DNA of 51,556 nucleotides. Source: an uncultured Oscillospiraceae bacterium (lineage in GTDB: Bacteria > Bacillota > Clostridia > Oscillospirales > Oscillospiraceae). The stretch spans positions 1 through 51,556 of the forward strand of contig CAKTBC010000004.1 of assembly GCA_934533005.1 (NCBI GenBank). Reading direction: 5' to 3'. This document shows positions 39,129-47,419 of the stretch, piece by piece. A program made the translations under genes and the position numbers. Every line of letters begins with the position of its first letter. Position 1 is the first letter of the stretch. The notes under the pieces were generated by a model. That model was given only the letters and a program-made list of their open reading frames with translations, did no database searches and had not been told where the DNA came from.

Positions 39129-40352
39129 ATGATGCATTGCGGACTTCTTGGACAAAAGCTCAGCCACAGCTATTCCCCGGCCATCCACTCCATGCTCGGC
39201 GATTATGAGTACAAGCTCTATGAGACCGAACCGGAGAACGTGGAATCCTTCCTGCGTAAGGGCGATTTTGACGCGCTGAACGTCACGATCCCCTACAAAA
39301 AGCGCGCTGCGGCGCTCTGCGACGAGCTTTCCGAAACGGCGCGTGCCATCGGCAGCGTCAATACGATCGTCCGCCGCGCCGACGGCAAGCTCTACGGCGA
39401 CAACACGGACGTTTACGGCTTTGAAGAGCTGCTGCGCCGCGCGGTGTTTTCGCCGCGCGCCAAAAAGGTGCTCGTGCTCGGCAGCGGCGGCGCGTCCGCC
39501 GCGGTGGTGTATGCGCTCGAAAAGCAGCAGGCGCGCGAGATCGTTGTCGTCTCCCGCGAAGGGAAGGACAACTATTCCAACCTCTCCCGCCACACGGACG
39601 TCGAGCTCATCGTGAACACCACGCCGGTCGGCATGTACCCGCACAACGGCGAGGCGGTCATCGACCTGCTGCGCTTCCCGAACTGCCGTGCCGTCGTCGA
39701 TCTCATCTATAACCCCGTGCGCACGGAGCTCCTGCTGCAGGCGGAAAAGCTCGGCATCCCGTATGCGAACGGCATGGTGATGCTCGCCGCGCAGGCCATC
39801 CGTTCGAGCGAGATCTTCACCGGCAAAAAGGCGCCGGACGGCGCGCTGGAGCACGCCATTGATCTTGTAAAGAGCAAGACGATGAACATCGTCCTCATCG
39901 GCATGCCCGGCTGCGGCAAGTCTGCCGTAGCGGAGGCGCTCGGCAAGGCGCTTGGCCGCGAGGTGCTCGATACGGACGCTTATATCGAGGAGCACACCGG
40001 CTATACGCCGGAGCAGATCATCACGATGCAGGGCGAATCTGCCTTCCGCATGCACGAGAGCGAAGCCGTGCGAGAGCTCGGCAGCGCCTTTGGCGCGATT
40101 GTTGCCACGGGCGGCGGCGCGGTGCTGCACGAGGAGAATTATGCGCCCCTCCACCAGAACGGCGTTATCTTCTGGCTGCGCCGCGATCTTGACAAGCTCG
40201 AGCGCGACGGCCGCCCGCTCTCCCGCGCGGGAAACCTCAACGCCATGTATGAAATGCGCGAAAAGCGCTATCTCCGCTTCGCGGATTATATCATCGACAA
40301 TAACCGCGCACTGGAGGACACCGTGGAGGATATCCGCAAGGTGATCCTATGA
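39129..40352 (+). CDS. aroEK: fused shikimate dehydrogenase-shikimate kinase
   Basis: 407 residues. Residues 1-250 are AroE: SHSYSPAIHSML, NVTIPYKK with the catalytic Lys, DNTDVYGFEELL with Asp, LGSGGASAAVVYALE as NADP loop and NTTPVGMYP. Residues 252-407 are AroK: Walker A GMPGCGKS, DTDAYIEEHTG, and FATGGGAV-type VATGGGAVL. The two have no stop between them, so one chain would carry out steps 4 and 5, dehydroshikimate to shikimate-3-phosphate. An internal ATG at 39882 (Met252) sits exactly at the AroK start but lacks a good ribosome site. This is the only junction in the operon without overlap upstream (1 bp gap from pheA). Confidence 0.94.
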   Translation: MMHCGLLGQKLSHSYSPAIHSMLGDYEYKLYETEPENVESFLRKGDFDALNVTIPYKKRAAALCDELSETARAIGSVNTIVRRADGKLYGDNTDVYGFEELLRRAVFSPRAKKVLVLGSGGASAAVVYALEKQQAREIVVVSREGKDNYSNLSRHTDVELIVNTTPVGMYPHNGEAVIDLLRFPNCRAVVDLIYNPVRTELLLQAEKLGIPYANGMVMLAAQAIRSSEIFTGKKAPDGALEHAIDLVKSKTMNIVLIGMPGCGKSAVAEALGKALGREVLDTDAYIEEHTGYTPEQIITMQGESAFRMHESEAVRELGSAFGAIVATGGGAVLHEENYAPLHQNGVIFWLRRDLDKLERDGRPLSRAGNLNAMYEMREKRYLRFADYIIDNNRALEDTVEDIRKVIL

Positions 40353-40786
40353 AGCTCCTCGTCATCAACGGCCCCAATCTGAACCTTCTCGGCGTGCGTG
40401 AGCCGGAGCTGTACGGAAAAAAGGACTTCGCCGCGCTTCAAAGCTTCATCCGCGAGTCCTGCCGTGAGCTCGGCGCGGAGTGCGAGCTCTTCCAGTCCAA
40501 CCACGAGGGCGCGATCGTCGACGCGATCCAGTCCGCCCTCGGGCGGATGGACGGCATCGTCATCAACCCCGCGGCATATACGCACACGAGCGTTGCCATT
40601 CTCGATGCGCTCAAAGCCGTGGCGCTCCCGGCGGTGGAGGTGCATCTCACCGATATTCAGGAGCGCGAGAGCTTCCGGCACGTGTCCTACGCGGGCATGG
40701 CGTGTGAAAAGACATTTGCCGGGCTGGGCTTTGAGGGCTACCGGAAAGCGGTCGAATATCTTGTGAACCGGGGGAAAAACGCATGA
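40349..40786 (+). CDS. aroQ: 3-dehydroquinate dehydratase, type II
   Basis: 145 residues, the small dodecameric type II enzyme making 3-dehydroshikimate (step 3). Motifs: INGPNLNLLGVREPELYG, QSNHEGAIVDAIQ with the active-site His, and INPAAYTHTSVAI. ATGA overlap with the fused aroE/aroK gene. It completes the set of seven shikimate steps in this operon. Confidence 0.96.
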   Translation: MKLLVINGPNLNLLGVREPELYGKKDFAALQSFIRESCRELGAECELFQSNHEGAIVDAIQSALGRMDGIVINPAAYTHTSVAILDALKAVALPAVEVHLTDIQERESFRHVSYAGMACEKTFAGLGFEGYRKAVEYLVNRGKNA

Positions 40787-41979
40787 TCCCATCCGAAGTA
40801 TACGCGCTCGGCGCGTCCGGCAACCCCATTCGGGAGATCGCCGATTACGCCATGCGCCGCGCCGAAGAGGTCGGCGCGGAAAATGTTTACGATTTCAGCA
40901 TCGGCTCGCCGAGCATTGCGCCGCCCGCAGCGGTGCAGGAAACGGCGCAGCACCTTATGAAGGAAATGTCCCCCACGCAGCTTCACGCCTACAGCCCCGA
41001 TCAGGGGCTGCCGGAGGTGCGCAGGGCCGTGGCAGACTATCTGAACGGCGCGTTCTCCATGACGTACGCGCCGGAGGATATCTATATGACGAGCGGCGCC
41101 TCTGCGGGGCTCGCCATTGGCTGCCGCGCGCTGCTCTCACCGGGCGACGAGTGCATAACGCTCACGCCGTATTTCTCCGAATACCGCACCTATACCGAGG
41201 CGGCTGGCGGCGTCATGCGCGAGGTGCCCTCCGAGCCGGGGACGTTCCAGCTTGATTATGAGGCTTTTGCCGCGGCAGTGAATGAAAAAACGTGGCTCGT
41301 GATCTTAAATTCCCCGAACAACCCTTCCGGCGTCGTCCTGGGGGAGGAGAGCATAAAGAAGATCGCCGCGCTGCTCACCGAGCGCTCCGCGAAGTACGGC
41401 CATCCGATCTACATCCTTGCCGACGAGCCGTACCGCGATCTTGTCTACGACGGCGACGCCGTGCCGTACATCCCGGCCTATTATACCGATACGATCTACT
41501 GCTACTCGTTCAGCAAATCGCTCTCGCTGCCCGGCGAGCGCGTCGGCTACCTCGCTGTGCCGCCGGAGAGCAAGGATCGCGCCGCACTTCGTGCCGCCGT
41601 TTCGGGCGCGGGGCGGATGCTGGGGTATGTCTGCGCGCCTGTACTCTTCCAGCGCGTGTGCGCCGCGTGCCTCGGCCAGACGGGAGAGCTGCGCGAGTAT
41701 AAGAAAAACCGCGATCTCATCTGCGAAGGCCTCACTTCGCTCGGCTTTTCCTGCGCAAAGCCGCAGGGAGCGTTCTATCTCTTCGTAAAATCTCCGGAGA
41801 ATGATGCGCGTGCTTTCTGCAAAAAGGCGATGGCGCACGATCTCCTGCTCGTGCCGGGCGACGATTTCGCCTGCCCGGGCTACGCCCGCCTTGCCTACTG
41901 CGTACCGGAGGAGCGGCTGCGCCGCTCGCTGCCCGCCTTCGCCGCCCTCGCCGCGGAATACGGCCTGAAAGCCCAATAA
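40783..41979 (+). CDS. class I aminotransferase, probable aromatic amino-acid transaminase
   Basis: 398 residues, PLP enzyme of fold type I. The PLP Lys is in SFSKSLSLPGERVGY; NSPNNPSG and LADEPYRDLVYDG mark the cofactor pocket. ATGA overlap with aroQ. Placed last in a Phe/Tyr operon, it probably aminates phenylpyruvate and 4-hydroxyphenylpyruvate with glutamate or aspartate, giving the final step. Sequence alone would also allow a broader aspartate-type aminotransferase. The distal stem (41985-42019) is only a weak terminator for this strand. Confidence 0.9.
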   Translation: MIPSEVYALGASGNPIREIADYAMRRAEEVGAENVYDFSIGSPSIAPPAAVQETAQHLMKEMSPTQLHAYSPDQGLPEVRRAVADYLNGAFSMTYAPEDIYMTSGASAGLAIGCRALLSPGDECITLTPYFSEYRTYTEAAGGVMREVPSEPGTFQLDYEAFAAAVNEKTWLVILNSPNNPSGVVLGEESIKKIAALLTERSAKYGHPIYILADEPYRDLVYDGDAVPYIPAYYTDTIYCYSFSKSLSLPGERVGYLAVPPESKDRAALRAAVSGAGRMLGYVCAPVLFQRVCAACLGQTGELREYKKNRDLICEGLTSLGFSCAKPQGAFYLFVKSPENDARAFCKKAMAHDLLLVPGDDFACPGYARLAYCVPEERLRRSLPAFAALAAEYGLKAQ

Positions 41980-41984
41980 CCCGG

Positions 41985-42019
41985 AAAAAAGCCGCGCCTC
42001 CTGAAAAACGGAGGCGCGG
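41985..42019 (-). terminator. terminator shared by the aro operon and the helicase gene
   Basis: CCGCGCCTCC (41992-42001) pairs with GGAGGCGCGG (42010-42019). On minus the stem is followed by six Ts (41990-41985), so it is strong for the helicase gene; on plus the T-tract is poor. Confidence 0.8.
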
Positions 42020-42026
42020 TCAAGTT

Positions 42027-44246
42027 TTACCACCGCTTGGGGCGGCGGAGGGCGTCGATTTTGCGGTAACAGTCCTTGCAGAGCCGCCCGCTCTGATGGA
42101 GCGGGAGCGCCGCGCCGCAGCGCGCGCAGAAGCGGATATTGTTTTTGAGATTGTAAAGCAGGATCTGATTGATGCTCTCGGCGGCGTCCTCGCGCTTTTC
42201 GTAAAGCGCGTCGCGGTCGACCGGACAGCCGAATGCCTTGGAAAACGAAAAATAGAGATCGAGCATCCGGCAGTAGCGCTCAAGCTGCGGAAGCGTGGGC
42301 GAGTGCCCTTCGGGAAGATCCGGGCAGGAGAGCGGCTGCCTCTCCGAAAAGTCGCGCAGAAACGAGAAGAACAGCTCCAGCAGCTCCTCCTCCGTTTCGT
42401 CAAACGGGATATTCGCGCACCGCAGCTCCTGCTCGCGCGTGAGCGAAAAGCCCTCCTGCCGCACCTTGCCGATGAGCGTGATATACCGGCTGACATCGAG
42501 CTTCGCATACGGCGCAACGGTCGGCATTTTGTTCCATTCGGTCAGCACCTCTAAAAGATCGTGCTCCACCTGCAATACGAGCTCGGAAAACCCGGCCACA
42601 GCGGTCTCGAGCGGCGGCACGACTGCTTCCAGCCCCTCGCGGATGAAGTCCAGTTTCTCCGTTGCGCCGACATAGCCCCTGTCGTACATGCCGTAGCGCC
42701 CGGCGCGCCCGGCGATCTGCTGGATCTCAGCGGGCTTCAGGTCACGCCGCTCCACGCCGTCAAACTTGCGCGTATCAAGAAAGATCACGCGCCGGATGGG
42801 GAGATTGAGCCCCATGCCGATGGCGTCGGTCGAAACGACATACTGCATCCGCCCCTCAAGAAAGCCCTCCATTTGCCGCCGCCGCGTAGAGTAGGGGAGG
42901 GCACCATAGATGATGGCGGGCTCCTTGCCGTGCGCGCGAAGATCCTCGGCCACGGAGAGCACGCCGAGCTTCGAGAATGTGATGAGTGCGTCGCCGGGTT
43001 TTACGTCGTCAAAATCGATCTCCCGGCGCATGCACACGAGCGGCGTTTTGCGAAGATGCCGGACTTCCTCCCATGTGTCGCCGGTGCTTTCAATGATGCG
43101 GATCAGAAGATCGCGCGCCTCCGGCGCGGCGCAGAGATGCACTTCCGGCGCGAGAACGCCGAGAATGGCGCGCGTCCACGCAAAGCCGCGCTCCCTATCG
43201 GCGATCATCTGGCATTCGTCGATCACCGCCACGTCATACCGCGCGGAGAGATCGAGCTTTTCCGCCGTGGCGGCGACGTGGGTGTCCCCCTCGCGGCGAT
43301 CCTCCTCCTCGCCGGTCGTGAGTGAGCAGGCCACGCCAAAATCGAGCAGCCGCTCCTGCGCTTCGAGCGCGAGCAGACGGAGCGGGGCGAGATATACGCC
43401 TGTTCTCGCCCGGCGGAGCTTTTCAAACCCGGCGTAGGTCTTGCCGGTATTCGTGCCGCCGATGTGGAGGATAAAATGACGCTGCATGGCGCGTGCCTCC
43501 GGGTATTCGTCCTTGGGGTTGAGCGCAACGAGGAGCTTCAAACTGGAACGGATGGCACGCGGGATATAAAAGACCGAGTAGAGATAGGAAAGCGGATGCT
43601 GCAAAAGCTCCTGCACAGGGAACGAGCCTTTTTCAAGAAGCCCCTCGACGTTTGCCTCCGGCTGCGCGGCAGAAAAGGCGGCGATATCCCGTGCACTGAT
43701 CGCGAGCAGCGCCGCGGTATAGTGTGCCGCGAGCTTCCCCGCGAGAGGAGACGTGGTGTTCGCGCCAAGCCACGGCGCGGCGGTCACAAACCGGCGGAGC
43801 ATTGCGCCGAGCGGTTCCGCACCGGTGCCAGCCTCAAGATGCAGAAAGTGCTCGATATAGCTGATGCTTTGTCCCGGACGCAGCCGTTTGGCAAAGCCGA
43901 CCGCCGGGATCTGGCGGAGGAACGCCTCATGGTAACGCGAGGCGAGCGTGGCCTCGCGGCTCTCCGGCAGCGCGGCGGTGTCCCAAGCCTCCTGCAAAAA
44001 CCGCGCCGCCGCGGCGAGCGCAGCGTCGGCCGGTACGTTTTCAATATTCTCCGTAGATGCTGCGCGCAGCGAACGGAAGCTCTCGCTCTGTTCGGCGCGT
44101 CGGATATCGTCCATATGCCAGGCACGCACGCGGCGCCCATTCCGGTAGAGACGCTGCGGCCTCGGCAGGAGAGAGGCGATCAGCTCCTCCGTCCAGCCGC
44201 GGCTTTTGAGCGTCCCCGCCGTCCATAATTTCGTATTTTTACTCAC
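42027..44246 (-). CDS. Suv3-like superfamily 2 RNA helicase with C-terminal zinc ribbon
   Basis: 739 residues. Residues 1-250 have no family I can name. The helicase core follows: Walker A GGTNTGKT (263-270), VIDECQM (DExx box, 343-346), VSTDAIGMGLNLP and QIAGRAGRYG (motif VI). The GxNxGKT loop and DECQ box are those of the mitochondrial Suv3 subfamily, which unwinds RNA for degradation. A helical C-terminal region is followed by CARC-x14-CKDC, a four-Cys zinc ribbon at the very end. The start is GTG with AAGGAG upstream. Monocistronic. It may serve RNA decay; the fusion to a zinc ribbon is unusual among Suv3-like proteins I know. Confidence 0.85.
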   Translation of the reverse strand: MSKNTKLWTAGTLKSRGWTEELIASLLPRPQRLYRNGRRVRAWHMDDIRRAEQSESFRSLRAASTENIENVPADAALAAAARFLQEAWDTAALPESREATLASRYHEAFLRQIPAVGFAKRLRPGQSISYIEHFLHLEAGTGAEPLGAMLRRFVTAAPWLGANTTSPLAGKLAAHYTAALLAISARDIAAFSAAQPEANVEGLLEKGSFPVQELLQHPLSYLYSVFYIPRAIRSSLKLLVALNPKDEYPEARAMQRHFILHIGGTNTGKTYAGFEKLRRARTGVYLAPLRLLALEAQERLLDFGVACSLTTGEEEDRREGDTHVAATAEKLDLSARYDVAVIDECQMIADRERGFAWTRAILGVLAPEVHLCAAPEARDLLIRIIESTGDTWEEVRHLRKTPLVCMRREIDFDDVKPGDALITFSKLGVLSVAEDLRAHGKEPAIIYGALPYSTRRRQMEGFLEGRMQYVVSTDAIGMGLNLPIRRVIFLDTRKFDGVERRDLKPAEIQQIAGRAGRYGMYDRGYVGATEKLDFIREGLEAVVPPLETAVAGFSELVLQVEHDLLEVLTEWNKMPTVAPYAKLDVSRYITLIGKVRQEGFSLTREQELRCANIPFDETEEELLELFFSFLRDFSERQPLSCPDLPEGHSPTLPQLERYCRMLDLYFSFSKAFGCPVDRDALYEKREDAAESINQILLYNLKNNIRFCARCGAALPLHQSGRLCKDCYRKIDALRRPKRW

Positions 44247-44316
44247 TTGCGTTGTTTCTCCTTAATCGTTCGGAAATACTATAACAGATTTTTTCGCGGC
44301 GGGCAAGCCGAGGGGC

Positions 44317-44344
44317 TTGACAGATGAAATGGATTGTGTATAAT
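44317..44344 (+). promoter_or_regulatory. promoter of the YtrA-type ABC operon
   Basis: TTGACA (44317-44322) and TATAAT (44339-44344), both perfect, with a 16-nt spacer. The overlapping inverted repeat (44335-44355) suggests it is repressed. Confidence 0.85.
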
Positions 44345-44355
44345 GAGCATACACA
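44335..44355. promoter_or_regulatory. inverted repeat over the -10 box, probable YtrA-type operator
   Basis: TGTGTAT (44335-44341) and ATACACA (44349-44355) are perfect inverted 7-mers with a 7-nt centre. The left arm covers the start of the -10 hexamer. YtrA-subfamily GntR regulators bind similar GTnTAn...TAnAC sites and repress their own ABC operons; the gene for such a regulator is third in this operon. Confidence 0.7.
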
Positions 44356-44384
44356 ATAAATCATCCAACAGGGAGGAATGCGCG

Positions 44385-45233
44385 ATGGAGCTTTTGTCCG
44401 TGCGCGATCTTTGCAAAACGTATCCGGGTTTTACGCTGGATCATGTCTCGTTCTCCTTGGAGAGCGGGTATATCATGGGATTCATTGGCCGAAACGGCGC
44501 GGGAAAGACGACAACGCTCAAAAGCATGCTCGGTCTCGTCCACCCGGACGGCGGCGCGGTGGAGATGTTCGGCATGGATCTCCGGGAGAATGAATCGGCC
44601 TGCCGCCAACAGCTCGGCATTGTGCTGGGCGACGCGCGGTATTATGGCTCCAAGCGCCTGCGTGACGTCGCGGCGGTCACGGCACGGTTCTACGAGCATT
44701 GGGACGACGCAGCGTACCGCGAGTATATGAAGCACTTCTCGCTCGACGAGACGAAGCGCGTGCGCGAGCTCTCCACCGGCATGTGGGTAAAGTTCACGCT
44801 GGCGCTCGCGCTCTCGCACGGGGCGCGCCTTCTCGTCCTCGACGAGCCGACGAGCGGGCTTGATCCCGTGAGCCGCGACGAGCTGCTGGATATCTTCCGC
44901 GACACGGTAGCGAACGGAGAGCGCAGCATTTTGTTCTCCACGCATATTATATCCGATCTTGAAAAGTGTGCCGATCTTATCACGTACATCCACAACGGGA
45001 AAATCCTCACGAGCACCGACCGCGACACCTTCACCGACACCTACCGCAAGGTGACCGGCAGCCGGGACGAGCTGACGGACGCGGTAAAAGAATGCGCCAT
45101 CGGCCTTCGCGAGCAGAGCTTCGGCTTTGAAGCGATGATGAAAACGGAGGACGCCCTCGCGTCCGGTCTCACAGCGGAGCCCATCGGCATGGAGGACATC
45201 ATGGTGCACATCGAAAGGGAGGGGAGAGAATGA
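44385..45233 (+). CDS. ABC transporter ATPase (YtrB-like)
   Basis: 282 residues. Walker A GRNGAGKT, signature as LSTGMWVKFTLA in place of LSGGQ (ELSTGM, as is usual in the YtrB/CcmA-like branch), Walker B LLVLDEPTSG, and the switch His in ILFSTHI. GGGAGGA precedes the ATG at 44385; the longer frame from 44334 begins in the operator. ATGA overlap with the permease. These GntR-linked exporters respond to cell-wall-active antibiotics in some Bacillota; the substrate here is unknown. Confidence 0.92.
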   Translation: MELLSVRDLCKTYPGFTLDHVSFSLESGYIMGFIGRNGAGKTTTLKSMLGLVHPDGGAVEMFGMDLRENESACRQQLGIVLGDARYYGSKRLRDVAAVTARFYEHWDDAAYREYMKHFSLDETKRVRELSTGMWVKFTLALALSHGARLLVLDEPTSGLDPVSRDELLDIFRDTVANGERSILFSTHIISDLEKCADLITYIHNGKILTSTDRDTFTDTYRKVTGSRDELTDAVKECAIGLREQSFGFEAMMKTEDALASGLTAEPIGMEDIMVHIEREGRE

Positions 45234-45883
45234 AAAATCTGTTGTATAAGGAGTTCCGGCTTGCCATCTATCCGACGGTATACATCTTCTTTCTGCTCAC
45301 GGCGCTGCTGCTCGTGCCGTCGTACCCCTATTATGTCAGCTTTTTCTATCTGATGCTCGGCGCGTTCCTCACGTTTAAGACGAACCGCGCCGAGAACGAC
45401 ATTTTTTATTCGGCGCTTCTGCCGGTGCGCAAGGGCGATGTTGTCCGCGCCCGCGTGCTCACCGTGGCGCTGCTGGAGCTTGCGAACATCGTCATCGCCA
45501 TCCCGTTTGCGGTGATCTCCGCGAAAATCAACCCCGCGGGAGGAAATAACGCCGGCATCGAGCCGAACGTGGCGTTCTTCGGCCTGTCGTTTCTGATGTA
45601 CGGCGGCTTCAACCTCATCTTTTTCCCGGTTTTCTATAAGACCGGACGGAGCGAGGGCAAGGCGTTCCTCTGGGGCGGTGTGTTTACGTTCCTCTATATC
45701 ATCGTCGCCGAATCGCTCGCGCAGTATATCCCCTCGCCGGTCAGCGCGTATCTCGACACCGTGGAGAAGAGCGCGCAGCTCCGCCAGCTCCCGGTGCTGT
45801 TCGCCGGGATCATCCTCTGGGCGGTGTTTACACTGCTCTCGGCGAAGATCAGTGCCGAGCGGTTTGAAAAGGTGGATCTGTGA
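45230..45883 (+). CDS. ABC-2 type permease
   Basis: 217 residues with about six hydrophobic segments, membrane partner of the preceding ATPase. The N-terminus (LLYKEFRLAIYPTVYIFFLL) is typical of ABC-2 permeases of the YtrC/D kind, and the FKTNRAENDIFYSALLPVRKGD loop is the cytoplasmic coupling region seen in many of them. ATGA overlap upstream and GTGA overlap downstream couple it to both neighbours. No extracellular domain of note. Confidence 0.87.
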   Translation: MKNLLYKEFRLAIYPTVYIFFLLTALLLVPSYPYYVSFFYLMLGAFLTFKTNRAENDIFYSALLPVRKGDVVRARVLTVALLELANIVIAIPFAVISAKINPAGGNNAGIEPNVAFFGLSFLMYGGFNLIFFPVFYKTGRSEGKAFLWGGVFTFLYIIVAESLAQYIPSPVSAYLDTVEKSAQLRQLPVLFAGIILWAVFTLLSAKISAERFEKVDL

Positions 45884-46260
45884 AGCTGACCGTGACGAAT
45901 ACATCGCCGCTGCCGCTCTACCGGCAGATGTATGACCAGCTCGCCGCGCAGATATTGCGCGGGGATATAATGCCCGGCGAGGTGCTCCCGCCGATTCGGA
46001 CTGTGGCGCAGGAGCTGTCGGTCAGTCTCATTTCGGTGCGACGGGCCTGGGAAGAACTGGAGCGGGACGGATTTATCCACACCGCTGTCGGGCGCGGGAC
46101 GTTTGCCGCCGCGCTTGGAGAGGCGGACAAGGCGGCCATGCGCCGCGCCATTTTAAAAGAAAAGCTCACCGACGCCGCGCAGTTCTGCGCGGCTGTCGGC
46201 GCGTCCGGAGAGGAAGCGGCGGCGCTGCTGCGCGAGCTGATGAAGGAGGAAAACGCATGA
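45880..46260 (+). CDS. GntR-family regulator, YtrA subfamily
   Basis: 126 residues: an N-terminal winged helix-turn-helix (PLYRQMYDQLAAQILRGDIM, LPPIRTVAQELSVSLISVRRAWEELERDGFI) and a short helical C-terminal dimerisation part instead of a large ligand domain, the YtrA plan. GTG start overlapping the permease stop. It most likely represses this operon through the inverted repeat at 44335-44355. It also overlaps the asparaginase start. Confidence 0.92.
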   Translation: MKLTVTNTSPLPLYRQMYDQLAAQILRGDIMPGEVLPPIRTVAQELSVSLISVRRAWEELERDGFIHTAVGRGTFAAALGEADKAAMRRAILKEKLTDAAQFCAAVGASGEEAAALLRELMKEENA

Positions 46261-47249
46261 GCAAAAAACTGCTGCTGATCGCCACAGGAGGCACGATCGC
46301 CTCTCGTCCGGCGGAGGATGGGCTCACGCCGGAGATGACGAGCGAGGAGCTGCTGCAATGCATCCCCGAGGTGCGCGCTCTCTGCGAGATCGACACGGTG
46401 CAGCCCTTTAATCTGGACAGCACGAATATGCGCCCGCAAAACTGGGTCGAGCTTGCGAAGATCATCCGGGATAATTATGAAAACTACGACGGCTTCGTCA
46501 TCACCCACGGCACCGACACGATGGCCTACGCCGCCGCAACGCTCTATTATCTCATCCAGAACAGCCCCAAACCGGTCGTCCTCACCGGCTCGCAGGTGTC
46601 CATCTACGCGCGCGACACCGATGCGCGGGAGAATCTGCGCAACGCGATCACGTATGCTGCCGACGACGACGCCTGCGGCATCCATCTTGTGTTCGATAAC
46701 AAGGTCATCTGCGCCAACCGCGCGCAGAAAACGCGCACACGCAGCTTCAACGCCTTTTCGAGCATCGATTACCCGGAGGTGGCCGTTATCCGCGGCGGCG
46801 AGGTGCGCTACTATATCCGCGAGTCGTTCCCCGGCCCGGTGCGTTTTTATGAGGCGCTCGACAGCCGCGTCTGCGTCATCAAGCTCATCCCCGGTATGGC
46901 GCCCGGCATTCTGGACTACGTTGCCGAGCATGCCCACGCCGTCATCATCGAAAGCTTCGGCGTCGGCGGTGTGCCGTATTACGATAACGACGAGTTCACT
47001 GAAAAGATCGGCCATCTTCTGCGAAACCATGTGAAGGTCATCTTCACCACGCAGGTCTCCCACGAGGGGAGCGACATGGAGCTCTACCGCGTGGGTTTCC
47101 GCATCAAGAAAAAGTACGAGCTGCTCGAGGCCTATACCATGACGACCGAGGCGGTCGCTGCCAAGGTCGAATGGGCGCTCGCCAATGCCAAGGACGATGC
47201 GGAATTCCGCCAGCTCTTCCTCACCCCCGTCGGCAACGACCGGCTGTAA
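46257..47249 (+). CDS. ansA: type I L-asparaginase
   Basis: 330 residues, cytosolic by lack of signal peptide. The two catalytic Thr motifs are intact: ATGGTIAS near the N-terminus and THGTDTMAYAA around residue 80. It hydrolyses asparagine to aspartate and ammonia. ATGA overlap with the YtrA-type regulator places it in the ABC operon, an uncommon neighbour for such a cassette. A strong terminator follows. The gene is complete. Confidence 0.94.
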   Translation: MSKKLLLIATGGTIASRPAEDGLTPEMTSEELLQCIPEVRALCEIDTVQPFNLDSTNMRPQNWVELAKIIRDNYENYDGFVITHGTDTMAYAAATLYYLIQNSPKPVVLTGSQVSIYARDTDARENLRNAITYAADDDACGIHLVFDNKVICANRAQKTRTRSFNAFSSIDYPEVAVIRGGEVRYYIRESFPGPVRFYEALDSRVCVIKLIPGMAPGILDYVAEHAHAVIIESFGVGGVPYYDNDEFTEKIGHLLRNHVKVIFTTQVSHEGSDMELYRVGFRIKKKYELLEAYTMTTEAVAAKVEWALANAKDDAEFRQLFLTPVGNDRL

Positions 47250-47273
47250 AAAACAAGGAACACATAAAACCGT

Positions 47274-47312
47274 CGCCCGGAGGCGTTGCCTCCGGGCGTT
47301 TCCCTTTTTTAA
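47274..47312 (+). terminator. intrinsic terminator of the YtrA-ansA operon
   Basis: CGCCCGGAGGC (47274-47284) pairs with GCCTCCGGGCG (47288-47298) around GTT, followed by TTTCCCTTTTTT. Confidence 0.9.
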
Positions 47313-47360
47313 GAATACTCTTATAAGGCTTTTAGGATTTTGTTAAATATTTTCTTTCGG

Positions 47361-47389
47361 TTGAAATAGCGCCTCTCAGCATGTAAAAT
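47361..47389 (+). promoter_or_regulatory. promoter of the GH2-GH36 unit
   Basis: TTGAAA (47361-47366), 17-nt spacer, TAAAAT (47384-47389), 31 bp before the GH2 start. Confidence 0.65.
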
Positions 47390-47419
47390 AGAAGCAGTAA
47401 TTCTTTCCGGAGGGACGCC

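Noticed and set aside
37196..39130. 644-codon minus-strand frame over aroC and pheA
   Set aside because: Shadow frame; both plus-strand genes have full motifs and overlapping start/stop codons.
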